DNA of 64,000 nucleotides, taken from contig NC_092235.1 in the NCBI RefSeq assembly GCF_036320965.1, positions 4,981,342 through 5,045,341 of the forward strand, written 5' to 3'. Shown here in pieces: positions 45,706 through 58,291 of the stretch; position 1 is the first letter of the stretch, and the number at the start of each line of letters is the position of its first letter. Below the pieces are notes generated by a model. That model did no database searches. It was not told where the DNA came from and saw nothing but the letters and a program-made list of their open reading frames with translations. The DNA comes from Panulirus ornatus. Its lineage: Eukaryota; Arthropoda; Malacostraca; Decapoda; Palinuridae. A program made the position numbers and the translations under genes.

Positions 45706-45790
<85 letters not shown>
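45706..45790. repeat. (AT)n microsatellite
   Basis: Left part of the TA tract of spacer S4, split by the SINE pair. Confidence 0.96.
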
Positions 45791-46514
<724 letters not shown>

Positions 46515-47705
46515 CCTTCACATGTACATGATTCATACTTGCTGCCGATATTGTCTTGGATATTAGTACAGACTATATATCATCTTTCATATCGGTACAT
46601 ACGAAACATTGTCTTTGTACTAATATAGTTTTACTGAACATATTTTTGTTTTTCTTTCTTCGTCTCAACTGCCGATGTTCGAGCAACCATTACTTCTGAA
46701 ATGGTGTTGGTCAAGAAGGGCGAATATTCTGCGTGTAATCTAATTAATTGAATTTATGCCATTGGATTTTTCTCATCTATAGACTTTCTTCTTGAACTCC
46801 ATGTTACATGATGAAAACAAGGTCTGGTTTATTATTCTCGTGAAGGAACTTGAACAGCAGCAAAATATATAAAGATAATCATCCGATGATCGCAGTTAGA
46901 AACTGACAGATGTAATATAGTTAGAAATGTCAACAAAACAGTGAGTTGGTGACATGTTTCTTATGTTTGTAATGCAACTCTGAAGTTAGTTCGTAGATTC
47001 TTAAGGGGAATGAATGATGGACAAATGGTGAAGGAAAGTGCAAAAACGGGGCTAAGTATTTCAGTCCAAACTAGAATTCATTCATTCACTTCGACATTGA
47101 TCTCAGGACATTTCAATGGCTGAAATTTACATGATACAGAAAATCTTCAAACAAGGACGATAGACAGATAGATAGATGGTTGAATAAATAAGTAAACTGA
47201 TAGATGTAGGTGCAATCAGAGTCGCCTATGATTTCCTTCACAGCGAATGAGATGATAAATGGGCGAGGCTATAACCATCGTCTATGATTATTGTAAATGA
47301 CTAATTATGATTAATCTTTATTGCTTTTGTGCGACTGCTGTTAGCCTTTGAAGGTTAATGTTCCCTCAAAGTTGCCCGGACCCTACCACTAGGAGGTCAG
47401 CAGTTCGACTTAGGGTCCATTTGTGCCATGTTTATGGCAACCAACAGAATGGATGTATTCTTTTTATTTTCAATTCTTTTTTCACCCCAGTAGATGGGAC
47501 TCATAAATAGCAGGAACTTTTCCTAAGGATTTAATCCTTTATGATAACCGCTTCATTCGTACAATAGTTTGTCAATAATTTGCAACTGAATGAGAACTTT
47601 TGCCATAGGAAGTGTCTTCTGAGGACCGGGTATAACAGGGTCGACTGCTGGAGGAAGAGCAGCTTCTCCAATCTCAGCGATGAGAACTTAAGGTTCAAGG
47701 AATTT

Positions 47706-47758
47706 CAGGGATGAATGTTGGTGGTGTGGACTTTAATCTTCAACACGGCCGCTTCAGC
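47706..47758 (-). pseudogene. wH-A2: 3' end of a second type-A winged-helix gene, cut by gap
   Basis: The last ~15 codons match the C-terminus of wH-A1 (AEAAVLKIKVHT), with the terminal residues slightly altered. The rest should lie in the gap. Whether the missing part is intact cannot be seen. Confidence 0.7.
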
Positions 47759-47858
47759 NNNNNNNNNNNNNNNNNNNNNNNNNNNNNNNNNNNNNNNNNN
47801 NNNNNNNNNNNNNNNNNNNNNNNNNNNNNNNNNNNNNNNNNNNNNNNNNNNNNNNNNN
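47759..47858. other. Assembly gap (100 N)
   Basis: Exactly 100 N. The sequences on its two sides (wH-A2 and a SINE) are not adjacent in any other copy, so the join is unverified. Confidence 0.99.
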
Positions 47859-48071
47859 GCCATTTCCGCATTAGCAAGATAGCGTTAAGAACAGTGGACT
47901 GGGCCTCTGAGGGAATATCCTCACCTGGCCCTTTCTCTGTTCCTTCTTTTGGAAAATTAAAAAAAAAACAAGAGGGGAGGATTTACAGCCCCCGCTCCTC
48001 CCTTTTTAGTCGCTTCTACGACACGCAGGGAACACGTGGGAAGTATTCTTTCTCCCCTATCCCAGGGATAA
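47859..48071 (-). mobile_element. SINE with RTE-like 3' end, copy 8
   Basis: Plus text gccatttccgcattagcaag to tcccctatcccagggata, with more small deletions than other copies. Its 3' tail is lost in the gap. Confidence 0.83.
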
Positions 48072-48165
48072 TTTATATATATATATAATATATATATATT
48101 GATATATATATATATATATCATTTATTTATATATATGTATATATTTGTGTATATATATCATAGAA

Positions 48166-48240
48166 CATACAAACCTCCAACAGCCAGGATCGAACCCGGG
48201 ACCCCTGTTCAAGAGGCAGGCATGCTAACCGCTAGGTTAT
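48166..48240 (-). mobile_element. tRNA-derived SINE, minus copy
   Basis: Minus strand: ACCTAGCGGTTAGCATGCC (A-box region) and GGTTCGATCCTGGCTGTTGG (B box), then GGTTTGTATG and TA-rich sequence. Confidence 0.8.
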
Positions 48241-48340
48241 GGGCCTGGCTCGCATAGCGGTTGAAATGCCTGCCTCTTTTTTGCACAGGGGTCCCGGGTT
48301 CGATCCTGGCTGTTGGATGGTTTGTATGTTCTTATTGAAA
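48241..48340 (+). mobile_element. tRNA-derived SINE, plus copy
   Basis: Plus copy joined head to head with the minus copy: gcatagcggttgaaatgcc, then gggttcgatcctggctgttg and ggtttgtatg. The pair forms a palindrome with almost no spacer, as at 13463-13690. Confidence 0.8.
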
Positions 48341-48477
48341 GGTGCGGTTCATATGTATCTTATTCGTATTTATATATATTTATATATATATTTATATATT
48401 TTAAATATATATATTATTATTATAAAATATATATATTAATATTTTTTTTATTTATTTATATATATTATATAATACCC
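48341..48477. other. AT-rich filler
   Basis: Degenerate TA- and TTTA-rich sequence between the tRNA SINE and an RTE fragment. Confidence 0.6.
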
Positions 48478-48625
48478 GTACACACACGCATATATACATA
48501 CCTATACATTTCAACGTATAACTATATGCATACAAAGGTATATACATTATATACGGGTTACATAGTTCACATTGCGCCTTTATTCATTCCTGTCGCCACC
48601 CGGCCACACATGAAATGACACCCCC
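48478..48625 (-). mobile_element. RTE 3' UTR fragment
   Basis: Plus text acatacctatacatttcaac, ttattcattcctgtcgccac and cggccacacatgaaatgaca matches the long-form UTR at 31200-31325. No tail or coding part remains. Confidence 0.75.
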
Positions 48626-48626
48626 C

Positions 48627-49202
48627 TCTGTACGGTTGAGTTGATAGGACAGAAATCAGGCCTTCTTCGTCTGTGGTACTCAATGAAGCTCAGGCGGCCT
48701 TTGTAGATTTATTACAACAAAACGTGTACGTCCATCTGTAGTACTCTGGGCTATAGTCTTATGACACACTACGACACATTCTAGTGAACAGTGTGACGAT
48801 GCTGGCCAGTGTGTCCCCTCAGGTCACACTGACAGGGGTTATATGGGAGTCCGTCAACACCCATTCAACAACGTGTTCAAATAACAGATCAGCTCTTACG
48901 TGTTCAAACATCCTGATTAACAGTAGCCCGTGGGAACAGTGAGCCCGTGGCAACATGCATCTAACTCTATGTAACTCACAGTAAAATGATAATAACAAAT
49001 ACCTAATAAAAAACTAATGGTAGTGTGCGTGAGTCTTACATTTTGCTCGGCCACAACCTGGCTCAAGCTCCTGCCAGCCATGATAAGTTAATGTTATACA
49101 TGAAATAATACTGAATATAAGAGTACAGAAATAAGCAAATTGTAGGTATGTACAAGAGTTATTCCTATATCAACTAGTATGCTTGAGAAGAGGGATAACA
49201 CA
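48627..49202 (-). other. Possible 3' LTR of gypsy 2
   Basis: Minus strand could run TGTTATCCC ... CCGTACA. It lies at the right distance beyond the envelope stop and has AATAAA near 48695, ~70 bp before the proposed end. The 5' LTR is not in the window, so the boundaries cannot be checked; a low-confidence call. Confidence 0.35.
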
Positions 49203-49370
49203 CTTTACAATTATTAGATTATCATAAAGATATATACATGGATATTATATATGGTGTAAACAAAACCAGTATGCAAATGAAATGAAAAAAAATCAAAAAA
49301 TCAAACAACTTATTGAATACATATTATTATGGAGTTAGATTTCTCCTTAAATAAGGAAGTGCTGCTGCAA
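49203..49370. other. Gypsy 2 untranslated region
   Basis: AT-rich sequence between the envelope stop and the proposed LTR, with a weak purine tract (AAGGAGAAAT on the minus strand). Confidence 0.4.
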
Positions 49371-51075
49371 CTACCTTCTGAATTCTACATTAGATACCTT
49401 ATGTCGTAGACGACAATATAACATAAATACTACGAACACAAATATAAGTGCAATAAACAATGAAACAATTGAAATTCCAGATATATGAGAAGCGTACTTA
49501 AAAGGTACAAAAGCCAGAACATCTATTGTAGAATCTCGATCGTCCTGAACCATAGATGGAAGATGTTGGATCTTTACTTCATTGATGATTGGTAAGTTGA
49601 TGTTTTGGGGGATTCGTCCTAAACTCGGGATAGTTCTATCAGTTTGTCCCAAATAATGATCATGAGTGCCGAACAATTTGAAACTGGAACTGATAAGAGT
49701 ATATTGTTGTCCTAACTGAATGTGTCCCAGAAATAAATAAGATTTGAGATGATTAGGTGGGCAATGAAGAAGAACATTTTGTTGGTCAAGGAAAAACAGC
49801 ACGTGATACTGGTCCATACTTTCAATGTAAGGTTCATTAACAACAATTTCCTTAAAGGAACAAGAACGAAGAACATTTTGTTGATGCCCGAAAAGTAGTT
49901 GGTACTTACATGAATTTGTTTGTAAATTATGGAAAACCAGGGGGGGGGGGGTTGCAAATCAAGTTGTCAAGCAATGGTTTATGGCACAATGCTAAATCAT
50001 CCATGGAGAGATGTGCAATCAATGAGGAATAAATATTTCATAATAGAAAGTTCATGTTATCAGCAAGGACGATAGTTTTTTGCAACTCTTTTGTATAATT
50101 AAAAGGGAATGGTATTACGTTCACAAGGCTGTAAGTATTGGAGTCAGTGAATGGTATGTGGATAATGACCACTTCGAGGATCACGTCAACCGTTAGTAAG
50201 GAGTAATAACTGGCCACGTGATGCAGAGGGAGAGCTGGGGTGTAACCGAATTTCGTCATAGCTCGTTTAATGATACGTGTGAGTTCCGAGAAGGGAAAAA
50301 ATGATGGTGTGACAACTTGGTTTACTAGATTATTAACATCTTCCAATAAGCCAGTGAAATAATGTGCATGATAAGTGATCTGGGCATATAAACTATCAAC
50401 ATATGTGGAAATAGCCACTATAGCATATATGGGATTATGAGACTTTGACAGTAGTGCTACATGTTGTGTCGAGTTATTATCAGTTAACATTACGTCATTC
50501 AGATATTTAGAATGTTGTTTTAAGATCTTAGCTTTAGCCTTAATATACCTGTTGTTAAGAAGCTGTTGAAATTGTAAGGATCTAACCTGATTCCTAACTG
50601 AATTAAGTTCTTCCTGAGTAGCAATACTAAACAAATGTGATTGAAGGGACCCTACAAAATTAGGCAGACCTCTCTTGCTTCTCCTTTGCTTTTTCATGTT
50701 GATCCTGGCATTAATATTTATTGGAGATTCAATGTCTTGTATTATGTCATACAAAATCACACAGGTACCATTCAATTTCCAGGTCCACTGGTTTAACAAA
50801 ATTGGAGGTCCAGGAGCAACACTAGAGTTTCTGATGGACGCACTGGTGTAAAACTTGAGCAGGGTAGACCGTAAGCGAGGTACGGCCTCCATTAGTTTTA
50901 CTAAATTATCGTAAGTGTAGGGCAGACCCTCCAGGCCCAACTTAACTGTGTCCCTCACGAGGTGGACCCCGCGGGAAGTCGTGAGAAGGGCGCCTGGTAC
51001 TGCCATGGTGTCATATACAGGAAGACACCATAAGGACATGAGAAGGAAGAACCTGGAAAATGATAAACTTAGCAA
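49371..51075 (-). pseudogene. Envelope-like glycoprotein of gypsy 2 (errantivirus type)
   Basis: The first block (51075-50038, 345 codons) starts with a hydrophobic signal peptide and has a furin-type RSKR site at residues ~132-135 followed by GLPNFVGS, the fusion-peptide-like start known from gypsy/errantivirus envelopes and baculovirus F proteins. A heptad-like helix (residues ~155-190) follows. The ectodomain continues after a TGA at 50038 and a frame change at a 12-G run near 49938; the last block (49817-49371) ends with a ~23-residue membrane span and a short basic cytoplasmic tail. The stop and the homopolymer slip make it a broken copy. Infectivity is not implied. Confidence 0.82.
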
Positions 51076-51079
51076 CTTC

Positions 51080-51300
51080 TTAAAGGCGAGGTCTTAATGA
51101 ATACTGATGTGTGTGTGGTGGTGTTGTGAGGGTGGTCGGTTGTGGTGTGGGGACAGTCTGAACAGTGGTAGAAGTTGGTTGAGTGACATTGTTTGGGATT
51201 TGAGGAATACTGTCTGGTATGGTACCGGGATGATCATGTTCAGAATACTGTAAATTTTTCAAGTGATCCTCATGTTCTTCACGAATGTCACCTGTATTTA
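51080..51300 (-). other. Gypsy 2 pol-env junction
   Basis: A Thr/Pro-rich 60-codon frame (51262-51080; PTSTTVQTVPTPQPTTLTT) ending a few bases before the envelope start. It is probably the C-terminal tail of the integrase polyprotein. Confidence 0.5.
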
Positions 51301-51304
51301 GATG

Positions 51305-52200
51305 TCAAACCCTAAACTTATGTCCCTTTAAATGAGCTAATACTCTATAGGGACCAGAACATTTTGGGTCAAGTTTAGGAACCTCACTTGTAGAGTTAAA
51401 TTCCTGCACCATTACCAAGAGTCCGGGAGCCACGTACCTTTGATGGTTTCGTGGATTTATTAGCCTGGTTCGTGAAGGTTGTAGTGGCTTCACCTAGATT
51501 TTCCTTGATCCTTTGATGAATCAATTGAGTCGTGCGATATTTTTCCGCTACAACTGATTTCTGGACCGCTGGACATGAAGGAGGGGACGCTATTATGTCA
51601 TACGGCAACACTTTATCAAAACCGTGTAAGGCGTGGAAGGGTATGTCTCCAATTGACTGAGTTTGATGAACATTGGACGTCAGACAGGTATTCATCCCAT
51701 TCATCATGATCAAAATTAATGTTGGTGCGAAGACACTGGAGGATCTTACGGTTCAACCTTTCTGCCAGGCCATTCGAGTCTGGGTGTTGTGCCATTATAT
51801 TACATTTACTTACGTTATACAATTTACAGAGTTCTTCTAATAAAGGTTTTATTAAATTCCCCACCATTATCTCTGACTAAAATCTTCAGCGCATTATGTC
51901 TGTCTAAGATATGACTTTTGAGCGCCATAGCGACAGTGGCTGCGTCTTTATTTTGAACTGGGACTAATTCACAGTATCTCGTGAAGGCATCAGTAATTAC
52001 TAAAATGTATCTATAGCCTACCATGGACCTAGGAAAACCTCCTAATATGTCCATATGAACTCTTTTCCATGGGTATGAAGGTAAAGGATATCTTAACACA
52101 GTCTGCGGGGTAGTGGGACTTCCCTTGTGTGTGTTACAGGTTTGGCACCTCAAAATAAGATCTCTAAAGTTTCTCTGCATCTTGGCCTAAAATACCTCAA
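51305..52200 (-). pseudogene. Gypsy 2 integrase remnant
   Basis: Zinc-region end (LRCQTCNTHKG), then the DDE core: HMDILGGF for the first D, FTRYCELVPV, VRDNGGEF for the second D, and HPDSNGLAERLNRK with the catalytic E. The C-terminal part has DPKCSGPYRVLAHLKGH, the GPY/F module. Several frame changes break it between 51870 and 51490. RT, RNase H and gag are absent: the minisatellite begins where they should continue. Confidence 0.87.
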
Positions 52201-52221
52201 ACGAGTCTGCTTATAGCATGT

Positions 52222-55200
52222 ATATGCACCTGTGAGGCCTGGGGTCGCCTGGGTGTGCGGTCTGTGTGTGCGGCCTTGGGTGTGCGGCCTGAGTGTGCTG
52301 CCTGGGGTCGCCTGGGTGTGCAGGCTGGGTGTGTGGCCTCGGGTCGCCTGTGTGTGCGGCCTGGGTGTGCGGCTTGGGGTCGCCTGGGTGTGCGGCCTCT
52401 GTGTGCTGCCTGGTTGTGCAGCCTGGGTGTGTGGCCTGGGTGTGCGGCCTGGGTGTGCAGCCTGGGTGTGCAGCCTGGGGTCGCCTGGGTGTACGGCCTC
52501 TGTGTGCTGCCTGGTTGTGCAGCCTGGGTGTGCGGCCTGGGTGTGCAGCCTGGGGTCGCCTGGGTGTGTGGCCTGTGTGTGCAGCCTGGGTGTGCGGCTT
52601 GGGGTCGCCTGGGTGTGTGGCCTGTGTGTGCAGCCTGGGTGTGCGGCTTGGGGTCGCCTGGGTGTGTGGCCTGTGTGTGCAGCCTGGGTGTGCAGCCTGG
52701 GGTCGCCTGGGTGTGTGGCCTGTGTGTGCAGCCTGGGTGTGCGGCTTGGGGTCGCCTGGGTGTGCGGCCTCTGTGTGCTGCCTGGGTGTGCAGCCTGGGT
52801 GTGCGGCCTGTGTGTGCGGCCTGGGTGTGCGGCCTCTGTGTGCTGCATGGTTGTGCAGCCTGGGTGTGCGGCCTGGGTGTGCAGCCTGGGGTCGCCTGGG
52901 TGTGCGGCCGGTGTGTGCGGCCTGGGTGTGCGGCCTGTGTGTGCGGCCTGGGGTCGCCTGGGTGTGCGGCCTGGGTGTGCGGCCTGGGGTCGCCTGGGTG
53001 TGCGGCCTCTGTGTGCTGCCTGGGTGTGCAGCCTGGGGTCGCCTGGGTGTGCGGCCTGGGTGTGCGGCCTGGGTGTGCGGCCTGTGTGTGCGGCCTGGGT
53101 GTGCGGCCTGGGGTCGCCTGGGTGTGCGGCCTGGGTGTGCGGCCTGGGGTCGCCTGGGTGTGCGGCCTCTATGTGCTGCCTGGGTGCGCAGCCTGGGTGT
53201 GCGGCGTGGGTTCGCCTGGTTGTGCGGCCTGGGTGTGCGGCCTGGGGTCGCCTGTGTGTGCTGCCTGGGTGTGCGGCGTGGGTGTGCGGCCTGGGTGTGC
53301 AACCTGGAGTCACCTGTGTGTGCGGCCTGGGTGTGCGGCCTGGGGTCGCCTGGCTGTGCGGCCTGGGGTCGCCTGGGTGTGCAGCCTGGGTGTGCGGCCT
53401 GAGGTCGCCTGTGTGTGCGGTCTGGGTGTGCGGCTTGGGGTCGCCTGTGTGTGCAGTCTGGTTGTGCGGCCTGGGGTCGCCTGTGTGTGCGGCCTGGGTG
53501 TGCGGCCTTGGGTCGCCTGGGTGTGCGGACTGGGGTCGCCTATGTGTGCGGCCTGGGTGTGCGGCCTGGGTGTGCGGCTTGGGGTCGCCTATGTGTGCGG
53601 CCTGGGGTCGCCTGGGTGTCCGGCCTGGGTGCGCGGTCTGGAGTCGCTTGTGTGTGCGGCCTGGGGTCACCCGTGTGTGCGGCCTAGGGTTGCCTGTGTG
53701 TGCAGTCTGGGTGTGCAGCCTGGGGTCGCCTGGGTGTGCGGCCTGGGGTCGCCTGTGTATGCTGCCTGGGTGTGCGGCCTGGGGTCGCCTGGCTGTGCGG
53801 CCTGGGTGTGCAACCTGGGGTCGCCTGGGTGTGCGGCCTGGGTGTGCGGCCTGGGGTCGCCTGGGTGTGCGGCCTGAGGTTGCCTGTGTGTGCGGCTTGG
53901 GTGTGCGGCCTGGAGTCGCCTGTGTGTGCAGTCTGGGTGTGCGGCTTGGGGTCGCCTGTGTGTGCGGCCTGGGGTCGCCTGTGTGTGCGGCCTGGGTGTG
54001 CGGCCTGGGGTCGCCTGTGTGTGCGGCCTGGGTGTGCGGCCTGGGTGTGCAACCTGGAGTCGCCTGTGTGTGCGGCCTGGTTGTGCGGCCTGGGGTCGCC
54101 GGGGTGTGCGGCCTGGGGTCGCCTGTGTGTGCAGTCTGGTTGTGCTGCCTCTGTGTGCGGCCTGGAGTCACCTGTGTGTGCAGCCTGGGTGTGCGGCCTG
54201 GGGTCGCCTGTGTGTGCGGCTTGGGTGTTCGGCCTGGGTGTGCGGCCTGGGGTCGCCTGTGTGTGCGGCTTGGGTGTGCGGCCTAGGTGCGCGGCCTGGG
54301 TGTGCGGCCTGTGTGTGCGGCCTGGGATCGTCTGGGTGTGCGGCTTGGGTGTGCGGCCTGGGTGTGCGGTCTGGAGTCACCTGTGTGTGCAGCCTGGGTG
54401 TGCAGTCTGGGTATGCGGCCTGGGGTCGCCTGTGTGTGCGGCTTGGGTGTTCGGCCTGGGTGTGCGGCCTGGGGTCGCCTGTGTGTGCGGCTCGGGTGTG
54501 CGGCCTGGGGTCGCCTGGGTGTGCGGCCTGGGTGTGCGACCTGGGGTCATCTGTGTGTGCGGCCTGGGTGTTCGGCCTGGGGTCGCCTGGGTGTGCGGCC
54601 GGGGATCGCCTTGGTGTGAGGCATGGGGTCGCCTGTGTGTGCGGCCTGTATGTACGGCCTGGGTATGCGGCCTGGGGTCGCCTGTGTGTGCGGCCTGGGG
54701 TCGCCTGGGTGTGCGGCCTGGGGTCGCCTGGGTGTGCGGCCTGGGGTCGCCTGTGTTTGCGGCCTGGGTGTGCGGCCTGGGGTCGCCTGTGTGTGCGGCC
54801 TGGGTGTGCGGCCTGGGGTCGCCTGTGTGCGGGGCCTAGGAGTGCGGCCTGGGGTCGCCTGGGTATGCGACCTGGGTGTGCGGCCTGGAGTCGCCTGTGT
54901 GAGCGGCCTGGATGTGCGGCCTGGGGTCGCCTGGTTGTGCTGCCTGGGTGTGCGGCCTGTGTGTGCGGCCTGGATGTGTGGCCTGGGGTCGCCTGGGTGT
55001 GCGGCATGGGTGTGCGGCCTGGGGTCGCCTGGGTGTGCGGCCTGTGTGTGCGGCCTGTGTGTGAGGCCTGGTGTCGCCTGGGTGTGCGGCCTGGGTGTGC
55101 GGTCTGGGGTCGCTTGGGTGTGTGGCCTGGGGTCGCCTGTGTGTGCAGTCTGGGTGTACGGCCTAAGGTTGCCTGTGTGTGCAGCCCGGGTATGCTGCCT

Positions 55201-56578
55201 TGGTGTGCAGCGCGAGTGTGCGGCCTGGGTGTGCGGCCTGGAGTCGCCTGTGTGTGCGGTCTGGGTGTGCAGTCTGGGTGTGCGGCCTGGAGTCACCTGT
55301 GTGTGCGGCCTGGGTGTGCAGTCTGGGTGTGCGGCCTGGGTGTGCGGCCTGAGTGTGCAGTCTGGGTGTCCGGCCTGGGTGTGAGGCCTGAGGTCGCCTG
55401 TGTATGCGGCCTGGGTGTGAGGCTTGAGGTCGCCTGTGTGTGCGGCCTGGGTGTGCAGCCTGGGGTCGCCTGGGTGTGCGGCCTGGCTGTGCGGCCTAGG
55501 TGTGCGGCCTGGGGTCGCCTGGGTGTGCGGCCTGGGGTCGCCTGTGTGTGCGGCCTGGGTGTGCGGCCTGGGGTCGCCTGGGTGTGCGGCGTGGGTGTGC
55601 GGCCTGGGGTCGCCTGTGTGTGCTGCCTGGGTGTGCGGCCTGGGGTCGCCTGGGTGTGCGGCCTGGATGTGTGACCTGGGGTCGCCTGGGTGTGCGGCCT
55701 GGGGTTGCCTGTTTGTGTAGTCTGGGTGTGCGGCCTGGGTGTGCGGCCTGGAGTCGCCTGTGTGTGCGGCCTAGATGTGCGGCCAGGGGTCGCCTGGTTG
55801 TGCGGCCTGGGGTCGCCTGGGTGTGCGGCCTGGGGTCGCCTGTGTGTGCAGTCTGGGTGTGCGGCCTGGGGTCGTCTGTGTGTGTGCAGTGTGGGTGTGC
55901 GGCCTGGGTGTGCGGCTTGGGGTCGCCTGGGTGTGTGGCCTGTGTGTGCAGCCTGGGTGTGCGGCTTGGGGTCGCCTGGGTGTGTGGCCTGTGTGTGCAG
56001 CCTGGGTGTGCAGCCTGGGGTCGCCTGGGTGTGTGGCCTGTGTGTGCAGCCTGGGTGTGCGGCTTGGGGTCGCCTGGGTGTGCGGCCTCTGTGTGCTGCC
56101 TGGGTGTGCAGCCTGGGTGTGCGGCCTGTGTATGCGGCCTGGGTGTGCGGCCTCTGTGTGCTGCCTAGTTGTGCAGCCTGGGTGTGCGGCCTGGGTGTGC
56201 AGCCTGGGGTCGCCTGGGTGTGCGGCCGGTGTGTGCGGCCTGGGTGTGCGGCCTGTGTGTGCGGCCTGGGGTCGCCTGGGTGTGCGGCCTGGGGTTGCCT
56301 GTGTGTGTAGTCTGGGTGTGCGGCCTGGGTGTGCGGCCTGGAGTCGCCTGTATGTGCGGCCTAGATGTGCGGCCAGGGGTCGCCTGGTTGTGCGGCCTGG
56401 GGTCGCCTGGGTGTGCGGCCTGAGGTTGCCTGTGTGTGCGGCATGGGTGTGCGGCCTGTGTGTGCAGCCCGTGTGTGCTGCCTGGGTGTGCATCATGGGT
56501 GTGCGGCCTGGGGTCGTCTGGTTGTGCGGCCTAGGTGTGCGGCCTGGGTGTGCGGCCTGGGGTCGCCTGGGTGTACGG
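52222..56578. repeat. 4.3-kb GC-rich minisatellite of interleaved 13- and 10-bp units
   Basis: Built from gggtgtgcggcct (13 bp) and ggggtcgcct (10 bp) in irregular order, often alternating to give 23 bp. The plus strand has very little A and is G-rich. Stops are so rare that frames of several hundred codons are open on both strands; these ORFs (Cys/Gly/Val-rich plus, His/Pro/Arg/Thr-rich minus) are artefacts. Higher-order duplications are visible, e.g. 55725-55850 repeated at 56307-56435. Confidence 0.97.
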
Positions 56579-57935
56579 TGCAGAAGATTATGAAGCCATG
56601 TATTGTGTTTATCTTAACTGCTAGAATGTGTTCGTATTGCCATGAGGTGGTGAGGTATTCGTGTTCGATGGTGTTGCGTATGAGAATAGCGACTCCCTCG
56701 TGTCTACTGTCTGGAGACTGTCGTGATGTATACCCGCAATGTCTAATTCTGTATCCGTTGGTGATACATGTGATGTTAAGTATCACAACAACGGGTTTTT
56801 TCTGTTCGAGGAGAGTGGCAATCAGATGACGGCCATTGTGATAGCTGCGCACGTTAAATTGTAAGATTTTTAGCATTTTACGACTTATGGAAGTTTATTG
56901 TCCTTCTGTGTCTGTTGTCGATGAAGGCCGTTGACGCACCGTTTGAGAGTTTCACTTGTATCATGTTTCTAGTCTTGGGTCGGGATCTATCTGGCGAGGG
57001 GTCAGGAGAGGGGAGAGGGGAGGGGAGAGGGTCATTGTCGACAATATGAAGGTCAAGGTTGACCGTTGGTGGGTTGTCAGGTGTGTCGGCAAGGTCAGGT
57101 GCTGGGGCTCCTCTTGGAGGGTTAGGCGCAGGAAGGGTTGGGCTGGGTGGAGTGGGAGATGGAGTGTGGAGGTTCAGGGGGAACTGTCGTGGTGGTGGAA
57201 GTTGAGACGGTGGGGGTGGGAGAGGAATCGGTATTTAGAGAGACAGTAGGATTGTTGGTGTTGGGTTGGGGGGTTGTGGATGGAGTTGTGTTAGGGGGTG
57301 CGGAGGGGGTATTGGAAGTTGGGAGGGTGACAGGTTGAGTTGTTGGGGGAGAGTTGGAAGTGTTACTGGGGGTCTCCTGGGATACGTTTTCGTTGGGGGT
57401 CAGGGTGGCGGACGAGACAGGGGTCGGAGAGGGATGGTTGGTGGCGTGGGAGAGGTAAGAGATAGTGTGAGGGTCTCCACCCCGTCAGGTGAGAACAGGT
57501 CCACTCCAGCCTCCACTCCTCAGGAAAATGAGTTTTCCAGAATGGGTTGGGGAAGCTGGGGTAGAGATTGCTCAAGCCAAACGGTCGAGAGATGGATGAT
57601 GGATGATAAAATATAAGAAAATAAAAAAGGGATGTGAAGATGGAGTGGAGGCAACGCGGGGGTGTGGGGAGCAGCGAGGGTGGTGAGGGAACAGCCTGCC
57701 GGCGTCGTCACCGTAACGGTCTCCCGCGGGAAGGACCAACGCGGGAGGCAACGTTACAATCCACTTCTTTCTTCTGTCTTCTCTCTTCTGTCTTCTGTCT
57801 TCTGTCTTCTCTCTTCTTTCTTCTTTCTTCGTGGGATCTGGCGGTTAATCCTCCATCATCCACGTGGTTAACACGTGGCCGAGACAGGAGCAGCAAGAAC
57901 CTTCTCGAATGGCTAGAAAAGATGATGTATACAAA
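56579..57935 (-). mobile_element. Jockey-clade LINE, copy 2, internally deleted and cut by the minisatellite
   Basis: Minus order: 5' UTR (57930-57470), a jump that deletes ~1.05 kb (start and knuckles of ORF1), the Pro/Thr-rich ORF1 end (57440-57040), and the first ~100 codons of ORF2 endonuclease (Met at 56876; QFNVRSYHNGRHL, VVILNITCITNGYRIRH, SRHEGVAILIRNT). The endonuclease breaks at 56578 straight into the minisatellite. It lies head to tail behind copy 1. Confidence 0.88.
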
Positions 57936-58291
57936 TGACAATGATTATGATAGAAAAGTCCCTTCCAAGGAGAGGGAGGAAAAGAGAGGGGGGGAAAAGA
58001 GCAAGAATTGTCAGAGGAAGTGAATTTTAGAGGGAGGAAAAGAGCCAGTGCTTAAGCCAACTTGCATAGGAAAAATAGGTTAAGGGCGGAGATGATGAGT
58101 GGAGGGCAAGGTTTTATTTTATATATATATTTATCTATTTTTTTTATCACTTTTTTATTTTATTTTATTCTTTTTTGTATATTTTTTTAAGATATATAGA
58201 TGGATCGTATCTCTGGCTGATGGACACTGATTTTACCAAGGCGTTCCCCGCACGGACTTAGCAGCAAGATCTATAGAGGTTTTTAGTTATT

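Noticed and set aside
52232..55674. Very long ORFs (up to 684 codons) on both strands
   Set aside because: They come from stop-free 13- and 10-bp minisatellite units; several frames are open at once, there is no domain, and unit lengths are not multiples of three.
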